DNA from: Opitutaceae bacterium
Lineage (GTDB): Bacteria; Verrucomicrobiota; Verrucomicrobiae; Opitutales; Opitutaceae
Assembly (NCBI GenBank): GCA_031266495.1
Contig: JAISAX010000093.1
Coordinates: 1-9,218, forward strand
Reading direction: 5' to 3'
DNA: 9,218 nt
In this document: one piece after another, positions 1 to 5,772 of the stretch
Layout of the letters: the number at the start of each line of letters is the position of its first letter
Position numbering within the stretch: position 1 is the first letter of the stretch
Notes under the pieces: generated by a model
Database searches by the model: none
Told to the model about the DNA's origin: nothing
Seen by the model: the letters and a program-made list of their open reading frames with translations, nothing else
Translations under genes and position numbers: made by a program

Positions 1-513
1 CTTGCCGGTGATTTTTGTGTAATACCCGATGATCAGGCCGGTGTCACCGAGCCGCTTCGCCGCGGCGCGGACGCTTCCGACATAACTGATGTTGCCTTCG
101 AGCGCCGCAACCTCCTGCAAGGTGGCGAACCAGCCGATCCAGGTGCCGGGCGAATACGCTTTGGCGAGCGTCGCCGGATCGTAGCCGGCGACCGGATCGA
201 TGCGGAGGGCGGGATCGACGTCCGGGTTGGTCGTGGCCCCGACGTAGTTGCGAATAACGATGGCCGCGATGCCAGGGTTGAGCGCCGCGACGGCGTCGAT
301 CTGAGGGAGCGCGGAGGCGAACACTTCGCCCTGATGGGCGATACGCCACGCGGTGTACAGCGTCCATTGCTCCGTGCCGGTTTTGCCCTTGGCAAACTCG
401 CGCTCTCCGGAGTACTGGAGTTCTACGACCTGTTTGGGCGTGAGGTCCGGAGTGGCGGCGTGGAGAGAGCACAGGCCAGTGGCCAGTGCGAGGATGATCA
501 TGAGTTTTTTCAT
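1..513 (-). CDS. Signal-peptide protein of unknown function, 3' end outside window
   Basis: Reading the minus strand from the ATG at 513 gives 171 residues with no stop before the window edge, so the gene is partial at its 3' end. Residues 1-19 look like a Sec signal peptide: two Lys, a hydrophobic stretch MIILALATGLC, then SLHA with likely cleavage before ATPD. Cys15 is not in a good lipobox, because Leu precedes it. The mature part is soluble-looking (DLTPKQVVELQYSGE at 23-37, a Trp/Tyr-rich stretch near 50-55, an Ala-rich segment near 145-155). I do not recognise the family. No Shine-Dalgarno site precedes the ATG; the leader is a CA-rich tract (about 514-540). It follows a second signal-peptide gene with a terminator-like hairpin between them. 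It could be a tail-side phage protein, a cargo gene, or a host gene at a prophage edge. The reading frame is well supported, the role is not. Confidence 0.75.
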   Translation of the reverse strand, partial: MKKLMIILALATGLCSLHAATPDLTPKQVVELQYSGEREFAKGKTGTEQWTLYTAWRIAHQGEVFASALPQIDAVAALNPGIAAIVIRNYVGATTNPDVDPALRIDPVAGYDPATLAKAYSPGTWIGWFATLQEVAALEGNISYVGSVRAAAKRLGDTGLIIGYYTKITGK

Positions 514-540
514 GGTATGTGTATGTGTGTTGTTATGGTT

Positions 541-565
541 ACAAAACCGGCGAACTGTCCGCCGG
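541..565 (-). terminator. Intrinsic terminator-like hairpin after the 211-residue gene
   Basis: On the minus strand a perfect 6-bp stem CCGGCG/CGCCGG with a 7-nt loop is followed directly by TTTTGT. It lies 7 nt past the stop codon at 573-575. The stem is short but pure GC and the T-rich tail is in place, so at least partial termination is plausible before the next signal-peptide gene. Confidence 0.55.
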
Positions 566-572
566 AAAGGGA

Positions 573-1208
573 TCAGGGAGTCGGAGCGACGAGCGCCCAC
601 GTCGGCACGATCGGGTGCCAGACGTTTTCGTAACTACCCGCGCTGATACGCTGGTAACTCCAGATGAGGGCCGGGTTGTCCGGCCTGATCACGGCATCGA
701 CCGGCACGACGACGATGGCGCCGGCGACAATGGCACTGGTGGAGCTGCGCATCGCGTAGATGCTCTGGGTGGCGGACTGCTTGCGCCAGCGACGGCGGTC
801 TGTCCAGCCCGAATCGGTGAAATAAACGGCGGGCTTCGGTCCTGTCTGGCCGGATACCGATTGGCGCGCCGGGTCGGTAGATTGATAATACAAATACAAG
901 TCCGTGAACGGCGAGTGTTCGCCAAAGTTCGACAAGGTGGCCTTGAGTTCGAAATCAGAAAATCCGGAGCCAAGCGGCAGCGTGAAGATGACGTACAAGG
1001 GGGAGGGGGGGAGGTCGGCGGGCGTGGCAAGGCCGATGACGGTCGCCCCCGGCTGCACCGCGAGCGTGCCGCCATTGGAGACCGTCAGAGACGAACCGCC
1101 CGGCACCACGGCGCTCCCCTTCAGTTGCGCGTTTGGCACCGGCGTATCGCCCGCGCCAAACGCCGTCGAAGCGACAACGGAAAAGATAAAAAGAAACAAG
1201 AATCTCAT
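573..1208 (-). CDS. Signal-peptide protein with beta-rich, fibre-like N-terminal region
   Basis: This is a 211-residue protein starting at the ATG at 1208. Residues 1-19 form a signal peptide (Arg2, then a Phe/Leu/Ile/Val-rich core, likely cleavage after FGA). Residues 28-60 are a Gly/Ser/Thr/Val stretch (GSSLTVSNGGTLAVQPGATV at 38-57) of the kind seen in beta-helical or stalk segments of fibre proteins. The rest is mixed and Trp/Tyr-containing, ending hydrophobic (WHPIVPTWALVAPTP). No catalytic motif is visible. There is no clear Shine-Dalgarno site (the leader ends CTTGTATC). It lies after a tail-fibre-like gene and before another signal-peptide gene. A Sec signal on a virion protein would be unusual, so it may be a surface protein made in the lysogen or an assembly factor exported by the host. 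The family is not recognised. Confidence 0.75.
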   Translation of the reverse strand: MRFLFLFIFSVVASTAFGAGDTPVPNAQLKGSAVVPGGSSLTVSNGGTLAVQPGATVIGLATPADLPPSPLYVIFTLPLGSGFSDFELKATLSNFGEHSPFTDLYLYYQSTDPARQSVSGQTGPKPAVYFTDSGWTDRRRWRKQSATQSIYAMRSSTSAIVAGAIVVVPVDAVIRPDNPALIWSYQRISAGSYENVWHPIVPTWALVAPTP

Positions 1209-1215
1209 GATACAA

Positions 1216-1258
1216 GGTTTGGATTTAGCGTTGTTTAGCGGTCCCCCCCCCGGTTTGG
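1216..1258. repeat. Intergenic repeat element related to the one at 4055-4104
   Basis: The plus strand reads GGTTTGGATTTAGCGTT (1216-1232), then TAGCGGT (1236-1242), a run of nine C (1243-1251) and CCCGGTTTGG (1249-1258). The same parts occur in the same order at 4055-4104, where one extra 10-bp unit is present. Both copies lie immediately after the stop codon of a minus-strand gene. This copy lacks the opposite inverted arm, so no long hairpin forms here. Confidence 0.6.
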
Positions 1259-1261
1259 GCC

Positions 1262-1636
1262 CTACGAAGGAACCCTCGCGGTATAGTGGAGAAAATAGCC
1301 CTCGCCGCCCCCGTCGGTAAGGACGGCCGTGAAGCCGGTGTTGGTCAGCGACTCGATGTGGCCGATCAGGTTTGCCCCGCCTGCGGGTGTTTCCAACGCG
1401 AGCGTGACGACCGGCAGCGCGCCCGCCGCGAACGGCGGGGCGAACGTCACGGCCAGCGCCTCGACCCCGGCGGGAATGCCCGCGCGGCCAGCGCGCACCC
1501 TCCCGCTCACCACGATCACCGGCAGCGGATTGTCCGCCGACACCGGCGCCCCTCCGCTCACCGCCGACACCGGCAACGGATTGTCATCCGCCACCAGCTT
1601 GCCCCGCACCACCGGTCTTACATTTTCCTTCGACAT
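1262..1636 (-). CDS. Small tail-fibre-like protein with a lectin-like C-terminal beta domain
   Basis: This is a 124-residue protein. The ATG at 1636 has an AAGGA site 7 nt upstream, the only good ribosome site in the left half, and the start lies 16 nt after the stop of the preceding gene. Two imperfect repeats open the protein: ADDNPLPVSAVSG (16-28) and SADNPLPVIVVSG (33-45), a pattern common in phage fibre and baseplate-associated proteins. Residues 60-122 read as beta strands: a VTFAPPF segment (63-69), a PVVTLAL strand (75-81), then LTNTGFTAVLTDGG (97-110) and GYFLHYTARV at the end. This arrangement resembles the small H-type-lectin or gp53-like C-terminal domains of tail fibres. The resemblance is by eye only. 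A role in host-surface recognition or as a fibre tip is inferred. Confidence 0.7.
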   Translation of the reverse strand: MSKENVRPVVRGKLVADDNPLPVSAVSGGAPVSADNPLPVIVVSGRVRAGRAGIPAGVEALAVTFAPPFAAGALPVVTLALETPAGGANLIGHIESLTNTGFTAVLTDGGGEGYFLHYTARVPS

Positions 1637-1652
1637 TGTAGTTATCCTTGTG

Positions 1653-2402
1653 TTACATCCTGCACCCCGGAACCCTCAAGCGGAGCACCCGGCCGCCGGC
1701 ATTTTGCAAATTGTCACGCTCATCATAAAGCCACGACCACGCCGCGCTCTCCTCCATTGCCGCCCGCGCCCACTGCGCATCCCCGCGCAACGCCACATCG
1801 TACGCCCCCCGCGCCCCGAAATCCGCAAGGAACGCCGGCACCCCCACACACTCCCACTTCTCCGGAGCCGATGCCGGACTCTCGCCCGCCACGGCCCCGC
1901 CCGCCCTCGCGCGCCAAAAATCCCCCTCGAACACCACGCCGGCGCCCGCATCGGAAAACCACACCTGACACCCCTCCGCATACGCGCTCCCCCCCGCCCA
2001 CGCAGCCCCCTCCCACCGCGGCGGCGGCAACCGGTACTCCACCCACACGACGCCCCCCTGATCCGGACGCCCTACAACAATCCCCTCGGCCGCCTCCTCC
2101 CATCGCAACGACCGCCACCGCATCGGCAACCGCTCGCGAGGATTGTCAGGGAACACCGAATACACCGTATCGATCTCCCCCTTCCCCTCCTCCATGCGGG
2201 AGACGACGCCATCCACCACCGCGCGCTCCTCAAGGCGCATCAAATCCGGCCAGAAAAACCACCGCCACCCCCGCCGCGCCCACGGCGTGAACGCCCGCGC
2301 AAACGCCGCCACCGCCCCCGCCTCCGTCGGCTCCGCGCTCGCCCCCGATGCGCACAACTCGCGATAGATATTATAAACAGACAAAAACGTGACAGTCTTC
2401 AT
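1653..2402 (-). CDS. Candidate head-completion or neck protein with CBM5/12-like segment
   Basis: This is a 249-residue protein starting at the ATG at 2402, with no Shine-Dalgarno site. Residues 1-60 are helical with an aromatic cluster WRWFFWPDLMRLEE (46-59), as in small adaptor or completion proteins that follow the capsid gene. Residues 79-128 contain VYSVFPDNPRERLPMRW and GVVWVEYRLPPPRW, probably beta strands. Residues 139-187 fit the chitin-binding type 3 (CBM5/12) pattern: SAYAEGCQVWF, an acidic/Gly turn, VFEGDFWRARAG, a Pro/Ser loop, then EKWECVG. Residues 190-236 form a helical tail. Position after the capsid gene and before a fibre-like gene suggests a structural role at the head-tail joint. 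Neither the neck role nor the sugar-binding fold is proven. The last residues, GCRM, run directly into TAA. Confidence 0.75.
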   Translation of the reverse strand: MKTVTFLSVYNIYRELCASGASAEPTEAGAVAAFARAFTPWARRGWRWFFWPDLMRLEERAVVDGVVSRMEEGKGEIDTVYSVFPDNPRERLPMRWRSLRWEEAAEGIVVGRPDQGGVVWVEYRLPPPRWEGAAWAGGSAYAEGCQVWFSDAGAGVVFEGDFWRARAGGAVAGESPASAPEKWECVGVPAFLADFGARGAYDVALRGDAQWARAAMEESAAWSWLYDERDNLQNAGGRVLRLRVPGCRM

Positions 2403-2443
2403 GGCTTGATCGCCGCAGGGCTGGATGGCGGCATGGGTCTGAA

Positions 2444-2464
2444 ATTCTTAATTCTTAATTATTA
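2444..2464. repeat. AT-rich 7-bp tandem repeat overlapping a stop codon
   Basis: Three 7-bp units read ATTCTTA, ATTCTTA, ATTATTA on the plus strand. The TAA stop of the 124-residue gene (2462-2464 on the minus strand) lies within the last unit. The array is strongly AT-rich against GC-rich surroundings and resembles the 7-bp arrays on the other side of the same gene. Confidence 0.6.
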
Positions 2465-2836
2465 ATTGGTTACCCTCCACCGCCCCTTGCCTGGCCGCGA
2501 CATTCCGCGCGGAACACGCACCACAAGGTGTGGGGATTTGCTGGTGACGCGGCACGCCGGATTGTCACGGAGAAAAGCATTGCGTTCGTGCCTGTCGTAC
2601 CAGAACCCCACGCCCTCGCGCATCGTCCAGTAGTCGAAAGCATCCTCCTCGATCTGCGCCACCACGCGCCCGAACGGCAACGAACGCGCCTCGCCCCCAT
2701 TGCCGGCGGCGATCCGCGCCTGGCGCGCCTCAAGAATCTCGAGACTGCGCGCCGGCGCCATCGCTTCGAGCTCGGCGATCACCTCGGACGTGATGTCCTC
2801 ACCCGTCTCGGGATTATGGAAGTACTGCGGATACAT
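2462..2836 (-). CDS. Small phage protein of unknown function after the capsid gene
   Basis: This is a 124-residue protein from the ATG at 2836. A longer TTG start at 2851 is possible but would begin inside a repeat array, so the ATG is preferred. No Shine-Dalgarno site is visible. The N-terminal half is a charged helix (TSEVIAELEAMAPARSLEIL at 16-35). The centre has an aromatic, acidic stretch, EEDAFDYWTMREGVGFWYDR (63-82), and the C-terminus is basic. I do not recognise the family. Its place directly after the capsid gene suggests a minor capsid, decoration or completion protein. It is bracketed by AT-rich 7-bp repeat arrays and could be a separately acquired insert. Confidence 0.7.
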   Translation of the reverse strand: MYPQYFHNPETGEDITSEVIAELEAMAPARSLEILEARQARIAAGNGGEARSLPFGRVVAQIEEDAFDYWTMREGVGFWYDRHERNAFLRDNPACRVTSKSPHLVVRVPRGMSRPGKGRWRVTN

Positions 2837-2842
2837 GGGGAA

Positions 2843-2877
2843 AATTACCAATTACTAATTACTAATTACTAATGAGG
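2843..2877. repeat. AT-rich 7-bp tandem repeat in the leader of the 124-residue gene
   Basis: Four 7-bp units run from 2843 to 2870 (AATTACC, then AATTACT three times), followed by a degenerate fifth unit AATGAGG. The array starts 6 nt upstream of the ATG at 2836 and is inverted relative to the shorter array at 2900-2913, so the two could pair in the transcript. Confidence 0.7.
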
Positions 2878-2899
2878 CAGCGGATGCACGGGATTGGAT

Positions 2900-2913
2900 A
2901 ATTAGTAATTAGT
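2900..2913. repeat. Inverted AT-rich 7-bp repeat at the 3' end of the capsid gene
   Basis: Two units of AATTAGT (reverse complement phase of AATTACT), followed by a degenerate CATTAGG that includes the TAA stop of the capsid gene (2916-2918). Together with 2843-2877 it forms an inverted repeat with a loop of roughly 25-30 nt that fills the gap between the two genes. Confidence 0.65.
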
Positions 2914-2915
2914 CA

Positions 2916-3950
2916 TTAGGCATTGCCATCCGGCTCCGGTTCAGTCGGATCGAATTTGCCCAGCACGCGCGGGTCACCCGGCTCCAGCCGGAACATCGCG
3001 CTGACCAACGCACGAGGACCGCCGCCCAGGTCAGGCAACTCCTTGCCCCCCGGACCATCGGCGAAACGCACCATGATACTGCGCATATTGAGCGCGTAGC
3101 CCAGACGCCGGCTCTCATCCGTCTTCGGGTCGCCCTCCTTGTTGATGAAGCTGGAAAGACGCAGCACGATCGTCCCGAAATCGGTCTCGAGCAGATCCAC
3201 CTTGCGGGTGATGCGAGTGGCGTTGCTCACGTTGTACTGGCGCACCGGCACGAATTCGGCATCGGCCTTGCTCCGCCACGTCAGGCGAGAGAACGCCGTC
3301 TGCAACTTCGAGCCAAGCAGCAGCATCAGATCCGTATCCTCATTGCCAGTACTGTCGAAGTACGAGCGCATGAAGTCGGTGATCACGTCATCGTTGATAT
3401 CATCGATGGCGCCCGTATAAATCTGGGCCTCCGGCGTGCGGAAAGCGGCCGGCACCGGCAAGTCGCCCTGCGCCGCGTTGCTGATCCACTTGCCAATGCC
3501 CCGCGTGAGCGAGCCCGTGGTGGTTGGCGCCAGCGCCGAATCCTGGTCCCCCAGGCACGTTATCTCGATATCGCGATTGAGCATCACCAGACCGCGCGCA
3601 TACGCCTTGGCCCACGCCTGCTTGCGCCCGATACCCGCCTGATTGGTGGCGTTCTGCACCCACTTCGAGACAGCCGGCACGCGGCGGACCTCCATCAGGC
3701 GACCCTGCAACACGGCGGCAGGCGAACCCAGATTCTCGAAGTCCGCCTCCACCACATCCTTGCCCTCCTTCGTGCCCTGGATACGCGCCTCGGGCATCGT
3801 ATCCACCGGCCATTCGCCGAGGGAGTTTTCCGGCGCCGGCCCCTTGGGCACGGCCGTCAGGAAAACGCACTTCTTCTGATCGGCGAGATGGATCTTGTTT
3901 GAAAGATCCTGACGCTTCGCCACCGCGTCACTTTCCATCATCTTTGGCAT
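2916..3950 (-). CDS. Major capsid protein, SU10/DUF5309-like HK97 fold
   Basis: This is a 344-residue protein starting at the ATG at 3950. It is likely the subunit of the icosahedral head. The layout fits the SU10 major capsid (DUF5309) family: an early block ENSLGEWPVDTMPEA (41-55), EGKDV at 62-66, then VSKWVQNATNQAGIGRKQAW (94-113), a long helix ending in LNRDIEITCLG (124-134), and SLTRGIGKWI (147-156) after a Thr-rich loop. Near the end NATRITRKVDLLETDFGTIV (243-262) matches the conserved beta region preceding the DFG-type motif of this family. Length is typical. No propeptide cleavage site is obvious, and assembly probably relies on the separate scaffold protein upstream. There is no Shine-Dalgarno site, and an 11-bp palindrome CCGGTTACCGG lies 12 nt before the start. 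Family assignment is from pattern memory, not a search. Confidence 0.85.
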   Translation of the reverse strand: MPKMMESDAVAKRQDLSNKIHLADQKKCVFLTAVPKGPAPENSLGEWPVDTMPEARIQGTKEGKDVVEADFENLGSPAAVLQGRLMEVRRVPAVSKWVQNATNQAGIGRKQAWAKAYARGLVMLNRDIEITCLGDQDSALAPTTTGSLTRGIGKWISNAAQGDLPVPAAFRTPEAQIYTGAIDDINDDVITDFMRSYFDSTGNEDTDLMLLLGSKLQTAFSRLTWRSKADAEFVPVRQYNVSNATRITRKVDLLETDFGTIVLRLSSFINKEGDPKTDESRRLGYALNMRSIMVRFADGPGGKELPDLGGGPRALVSAMFRLEPGDPRVLGKFDPTEPEPDGNA

Positions 3951-3999
3951 TGTATTTTATTTCCGGTTACCGGGGGGAAAACTGGTTGAAGAGGGTTGG

Positions 4000-4091
4000 A
4001 CCGCTAAAGAACGCTAAAGAACGCTAAAGAACGCTAAAATAATACAATACGGAGGGTTTGGTTTTAGCGTTCTTCAGCGTTCTTTAGCGGT
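4000..4091. repeat. Long inverted repeat built from 10-bp CGCTAAAGAA units
   Basis: The left arm (4000-4039) holds four 10-bp units of the type ACGCTAAAGA. The right arm (4062-4091) holds three units in inverse orientation. The outer 29 bases of the arms pair with one internal mismatch (which becomes a G-T pair in one orientation) around a 32-nt centre. It lies between the scaffold stop (4112) and the capsid start (3950), and no T-tract follows it, so it is not a standard terminator. It may stabilise or separate the two messages. The right arm shares sequence with 1216-1258. Confidence 0.85.
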
Positions 4092-4111
4092 TCACCCGGT
4101 TTGGAAGGAAA

Positions 4112-5278
4112 TCAGAGTTCGGCTGCGATGAGATCTTCAAGAGAAGCGCCGCCATCTGCCTCTGCGCGCTTGCGGGCTGCGCCGATGCGCGACCGCTTGT
4201 CATCGGCCATACGACCCCGCCCCGCCCGTGCGCCACCCGACGGCGGCTTCTGGCCGATGGCGCCCTGGCGGACGGACGGCTTGCCGATACGCTTGCCGCC
4301 CTTCGCAGCGGCCAACCGCGCGCGCCGCCCCGCGATTGCATCGGCGAGGAACAGGCGGATATCCGGCACCTCGCGAGCCAGCGCCGGACGCGCCCGCAAC
4401 ACCGCCTCCACCCCCCGCGCCAACCCGCTATCCTCGTCACCAAGATCCGGATACGCCTTCACCGCGTCGGCATCCATCCGCGCCTGGCTCGCAAAAAACG
4501 AACGCCGCCCCTCCACGGCCCGCAACCCCGCCCGCGCATCGCGCAGGACCCCCCGCACCTGAGCCTTGCTGTACTTGACGACCTCCTCGCCATCCTTCTC
4601 CTCCACCACGCCCCCCTCATTGTCCAGCGCCCAATCCTCGACCTGCTGCAACCGCTCCTCGACCGCATCCAGATCACGCGGCGACCCAGCCTGCAAAATC
4701 GCCTCCCCGAACCGCCCCGCCCGGATACTCCCCCCCCCGCGAAAATCATTGTCCCCACCCTCGCCGCTATCCCGGCGGGACTCCAGCCCATCCACCTTCT
4801 TGCGCAACGCCCGCAGCTCCTTCAGCAACTCCGCATTGTCGCCGGCCAGTTCGTCGTCCCCCTCCTCGTCATCACCATCATCATCGTCCTCCTCGTCCAA
4901 CGCCTCGACATCCTCGCGCGTCAACCCCTCTTCCTCCAGACGCGCCTCATACTCCTCGTCATCCTCGCCCTCCCCCTGTTGCAGCCGCTCCAGCCGCTCA
5001 TCGGCGGACTCCTCGCCGGCATCCTCATCATCCCCCTTCCGGCCTCCCTCATTTTTGTTTTCCTCGACCACCGCGGCCTGCCTGGCCTTGCGTCCCTTTG
5101 CGTCCAGTGCCTTGCCCCCCTTCGCCTTCGGCTCTTCAGCCTTTATCTTCCCGTCGCCGACCTCGCTGCCGAACTCGGCATCGAGCAAAGTCCCCATGCT
5201 ATCGGAACCCGAACTACCGGCCCCGGAGTCAGAGGAAGAAGAATGAGAAGAAGCGGAAGAAGAAGATTTGCGGCCCAT
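4112..5278 (-). CDS. Acidic scaffold-like head assembly protein
   Basis: This is a 388-residue protein from the ATG at 5278. A longer open frame to 5401 begins with sequence unlike the rest, so the MGRK start is preferred, although no Shine-Dalgarno site is present. Residues 5-30 are almost all Ser and Gly. Residues 72-146 are very acidic, with a run EEDDDDGDDEEGDDE near 129-143, followed by a short coiled-coil-like helix (ELLKELRALRKKVDGLE, 150-166). The region 195-320 is helical (a leucine/glutamate segment at 203-217, KYSKAQVRGVLRDARAGLRA at 235-254). The C-terminus is basic and Gly/Arg-rich (321-375) and ends EDLIAAEL. An acidic body with a basic C-terminal tail, placed between portal and capsid genes, is the classic profile of a scaffolding protein that binds the capsid protein inside the procapsid. 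The role is inferred from this profile and position. Confidence 0.75.
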   Translation of the reverse strand: MGRKSSSSASSHSSSSDSGAGSSGSDSMGTLLDAEFGSEVGDGKIKAEEPKAKGGKALDAKGRKARQAAVVEENKNEGGRKGDDEDAGEESADERLERLQQGEGEDDEEYEARLEEEGLTREDVEALDEEDDDDGDDEEGDDELAGDNAELLKELRALRKKVDGLESRRDSGEGGDNDFRGGGSIRAGRFGEAILQAGSPRDLDAVEERLQQVEDWALDNEGGVVEEKDGEEVVKYSKAQVRGVLRDARAGLRAVEGRRSFFASQARMDADAVKAYPDLGDEDSGLARGVEAVLRARPALAREVPDIRLFLADAIAGRRARLAAAKGGKRIGKPSVRQGAIGQKPPSGGARAGRGRMADDKRSRIGAARKRAEADGGASLEDLIAAEL

Positions 5279-5440
5279 GACAAAAAAGTTCGGGGGAATT
5301 ATGGATACAGAAGACAAGCCGCACCCGGCGCCATGCCGGGCGCGGCGGCCCGCGAAGGCTTCCCCCGAGAAAACCCGCGCGTGCCATCGCCACCCCTCCA
5401 TCGGCGCGTCAAGTTTTTCAACGCTGCATGTTCAAAGTAG

Positions 5441-5490
5441 CAGCAAGTTGCAGTGACTTGCAGCAAGTTGCAGCGAGTTGCAGCAAGTGG
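5441..5490. repeat. Five tandem 10-bp CAGCAAGTTG repeats before the scaffold gene
   Basis: The plus strand holds five units in exact 10-bp register: CAGCAAGTTG, CAGTGACTTG, CAGCAAGTTG, CAGCGAGTTG, CAGCAAGTGG. They lie in the 259-bp gap between the accessory cassette and the scaffold gene, just past a terminator, where any promoter for the capsid genes would be expected. The spacing of about one helical turn would suit cooperative protein binding, but slippage could also explain it. I see no clear -35/-10 pair in the rest of the gap. Confidence 0.75.
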
Positions 5491-5496
5491 ATTTCG

Positions 5497-5528
5497 AAAA
5501 AAACCGGCGTCCGATACACGACTGCCGG
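5497..5528 (-). terminator. Intrinsic terminator ending the portal and accessory gene unit
   Basis: On the minus strand the stem is CCGGC, a bulged A, GTC, an 8-nt loop, then GAC and GCCGG, giving 8 base pairs, followed immediately by seven T. It begins 9 nt after the stop codon of the 76-residue gene (5538-5540). Stem strength, T-tract and position all fit rho-independent termination. Scaffold and capsid genes therefore probably need their own promoter or read-through. Confidence 0.8.
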
Positions 5529-5537
5529 TCGGCAGAA

Positions 5538-5768
5538 TCAGGTGTCCGGCAGAGGGTGGCGAAAGGGCACCATCATATGCGGATTATGACGCACTCCGAT
5601 CATCCATCGTTGCCACACGGCGTCCCCACCGTCGATGGGGACGCGAGTCCACGTCTGGCAATCCTCCTCAAGAAACTCGTCACCCACTGCGATGATGTCT
5701 CCGGGCTCAAGCAGGCGGAACCCAGATGCCGGAGCCGCCGCCATCCGAGTATTCTGTTTTGTATTCAT
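5538..5768 (-). CDS. Small phage protein, 76 residues, last gene of accessory cassette
   Basis: The ATG at 5768 gives 76 residues. A GTG at 5843 in the same frame would add 25 residues, but it has no ribosome site and overlaps the better supported 39-residue gene, whose stop lies 4 nt before the ATG. The core reads GFRLLEPGDIIAVGDEFLEE (16-35), then a Trp-containing middle and a short basic end with MVPFRHPLP. The LLEPGD...GDEF pattern is common in short phage proteins of unknown function. No enzyme motif is visible. Translation is probably coupled to the gene upstream. A strong terminator follows. Confidence 0.75.
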   Translation of the reverse strand: MNTKQNTRMAAAPASGFRLLEPGDIIAVGDEFLEEDCQTWTRVPIDGGDAVWQRWMIGVRHNPHMMVPFRHPLPDT

Positions 5769-5772
5769 ATTA

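Noticed and set aside
2360..2380. TATAAT-like box on the minus strand
   Set aside because: It lies inside the coding sequence of the 249-residue protein (the VYNIY segment) with no matching -35 hexamer.
1286..2465. Two overlapping plus-strand open frames of 334 and 378 codons
   Set aside because: Both are Pro/Arg/Thr-rich low-complexity products opposite the fibre-like and 249-residue genes, without start signals or domain patterns.
2843..2913. CRISPR-like or attachment-site interpretation of the 7-bp arrays
   Set aside because: Units are far too short and have no spacers, and there is no integrase or tRNA end in the window to support an attachment site.
3963..3973. Palindrome CCGGTTACCGG before the capsid gene as an operator
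   Set aside because: Too short to separate from background in GC-rich DNA, and only one copy in this setting was noticed.
5279..5401. N-terminal extension of the scaffold gene to an ATG at 5401, or a separate gene from an ATG near 5387
   Set aside because: The extra residues look like translated non-coding DNA, and the poly-Ser start at MGRK looks natural. A GGAGGGG lies near the upstream ATGs, so the choice is not certain.
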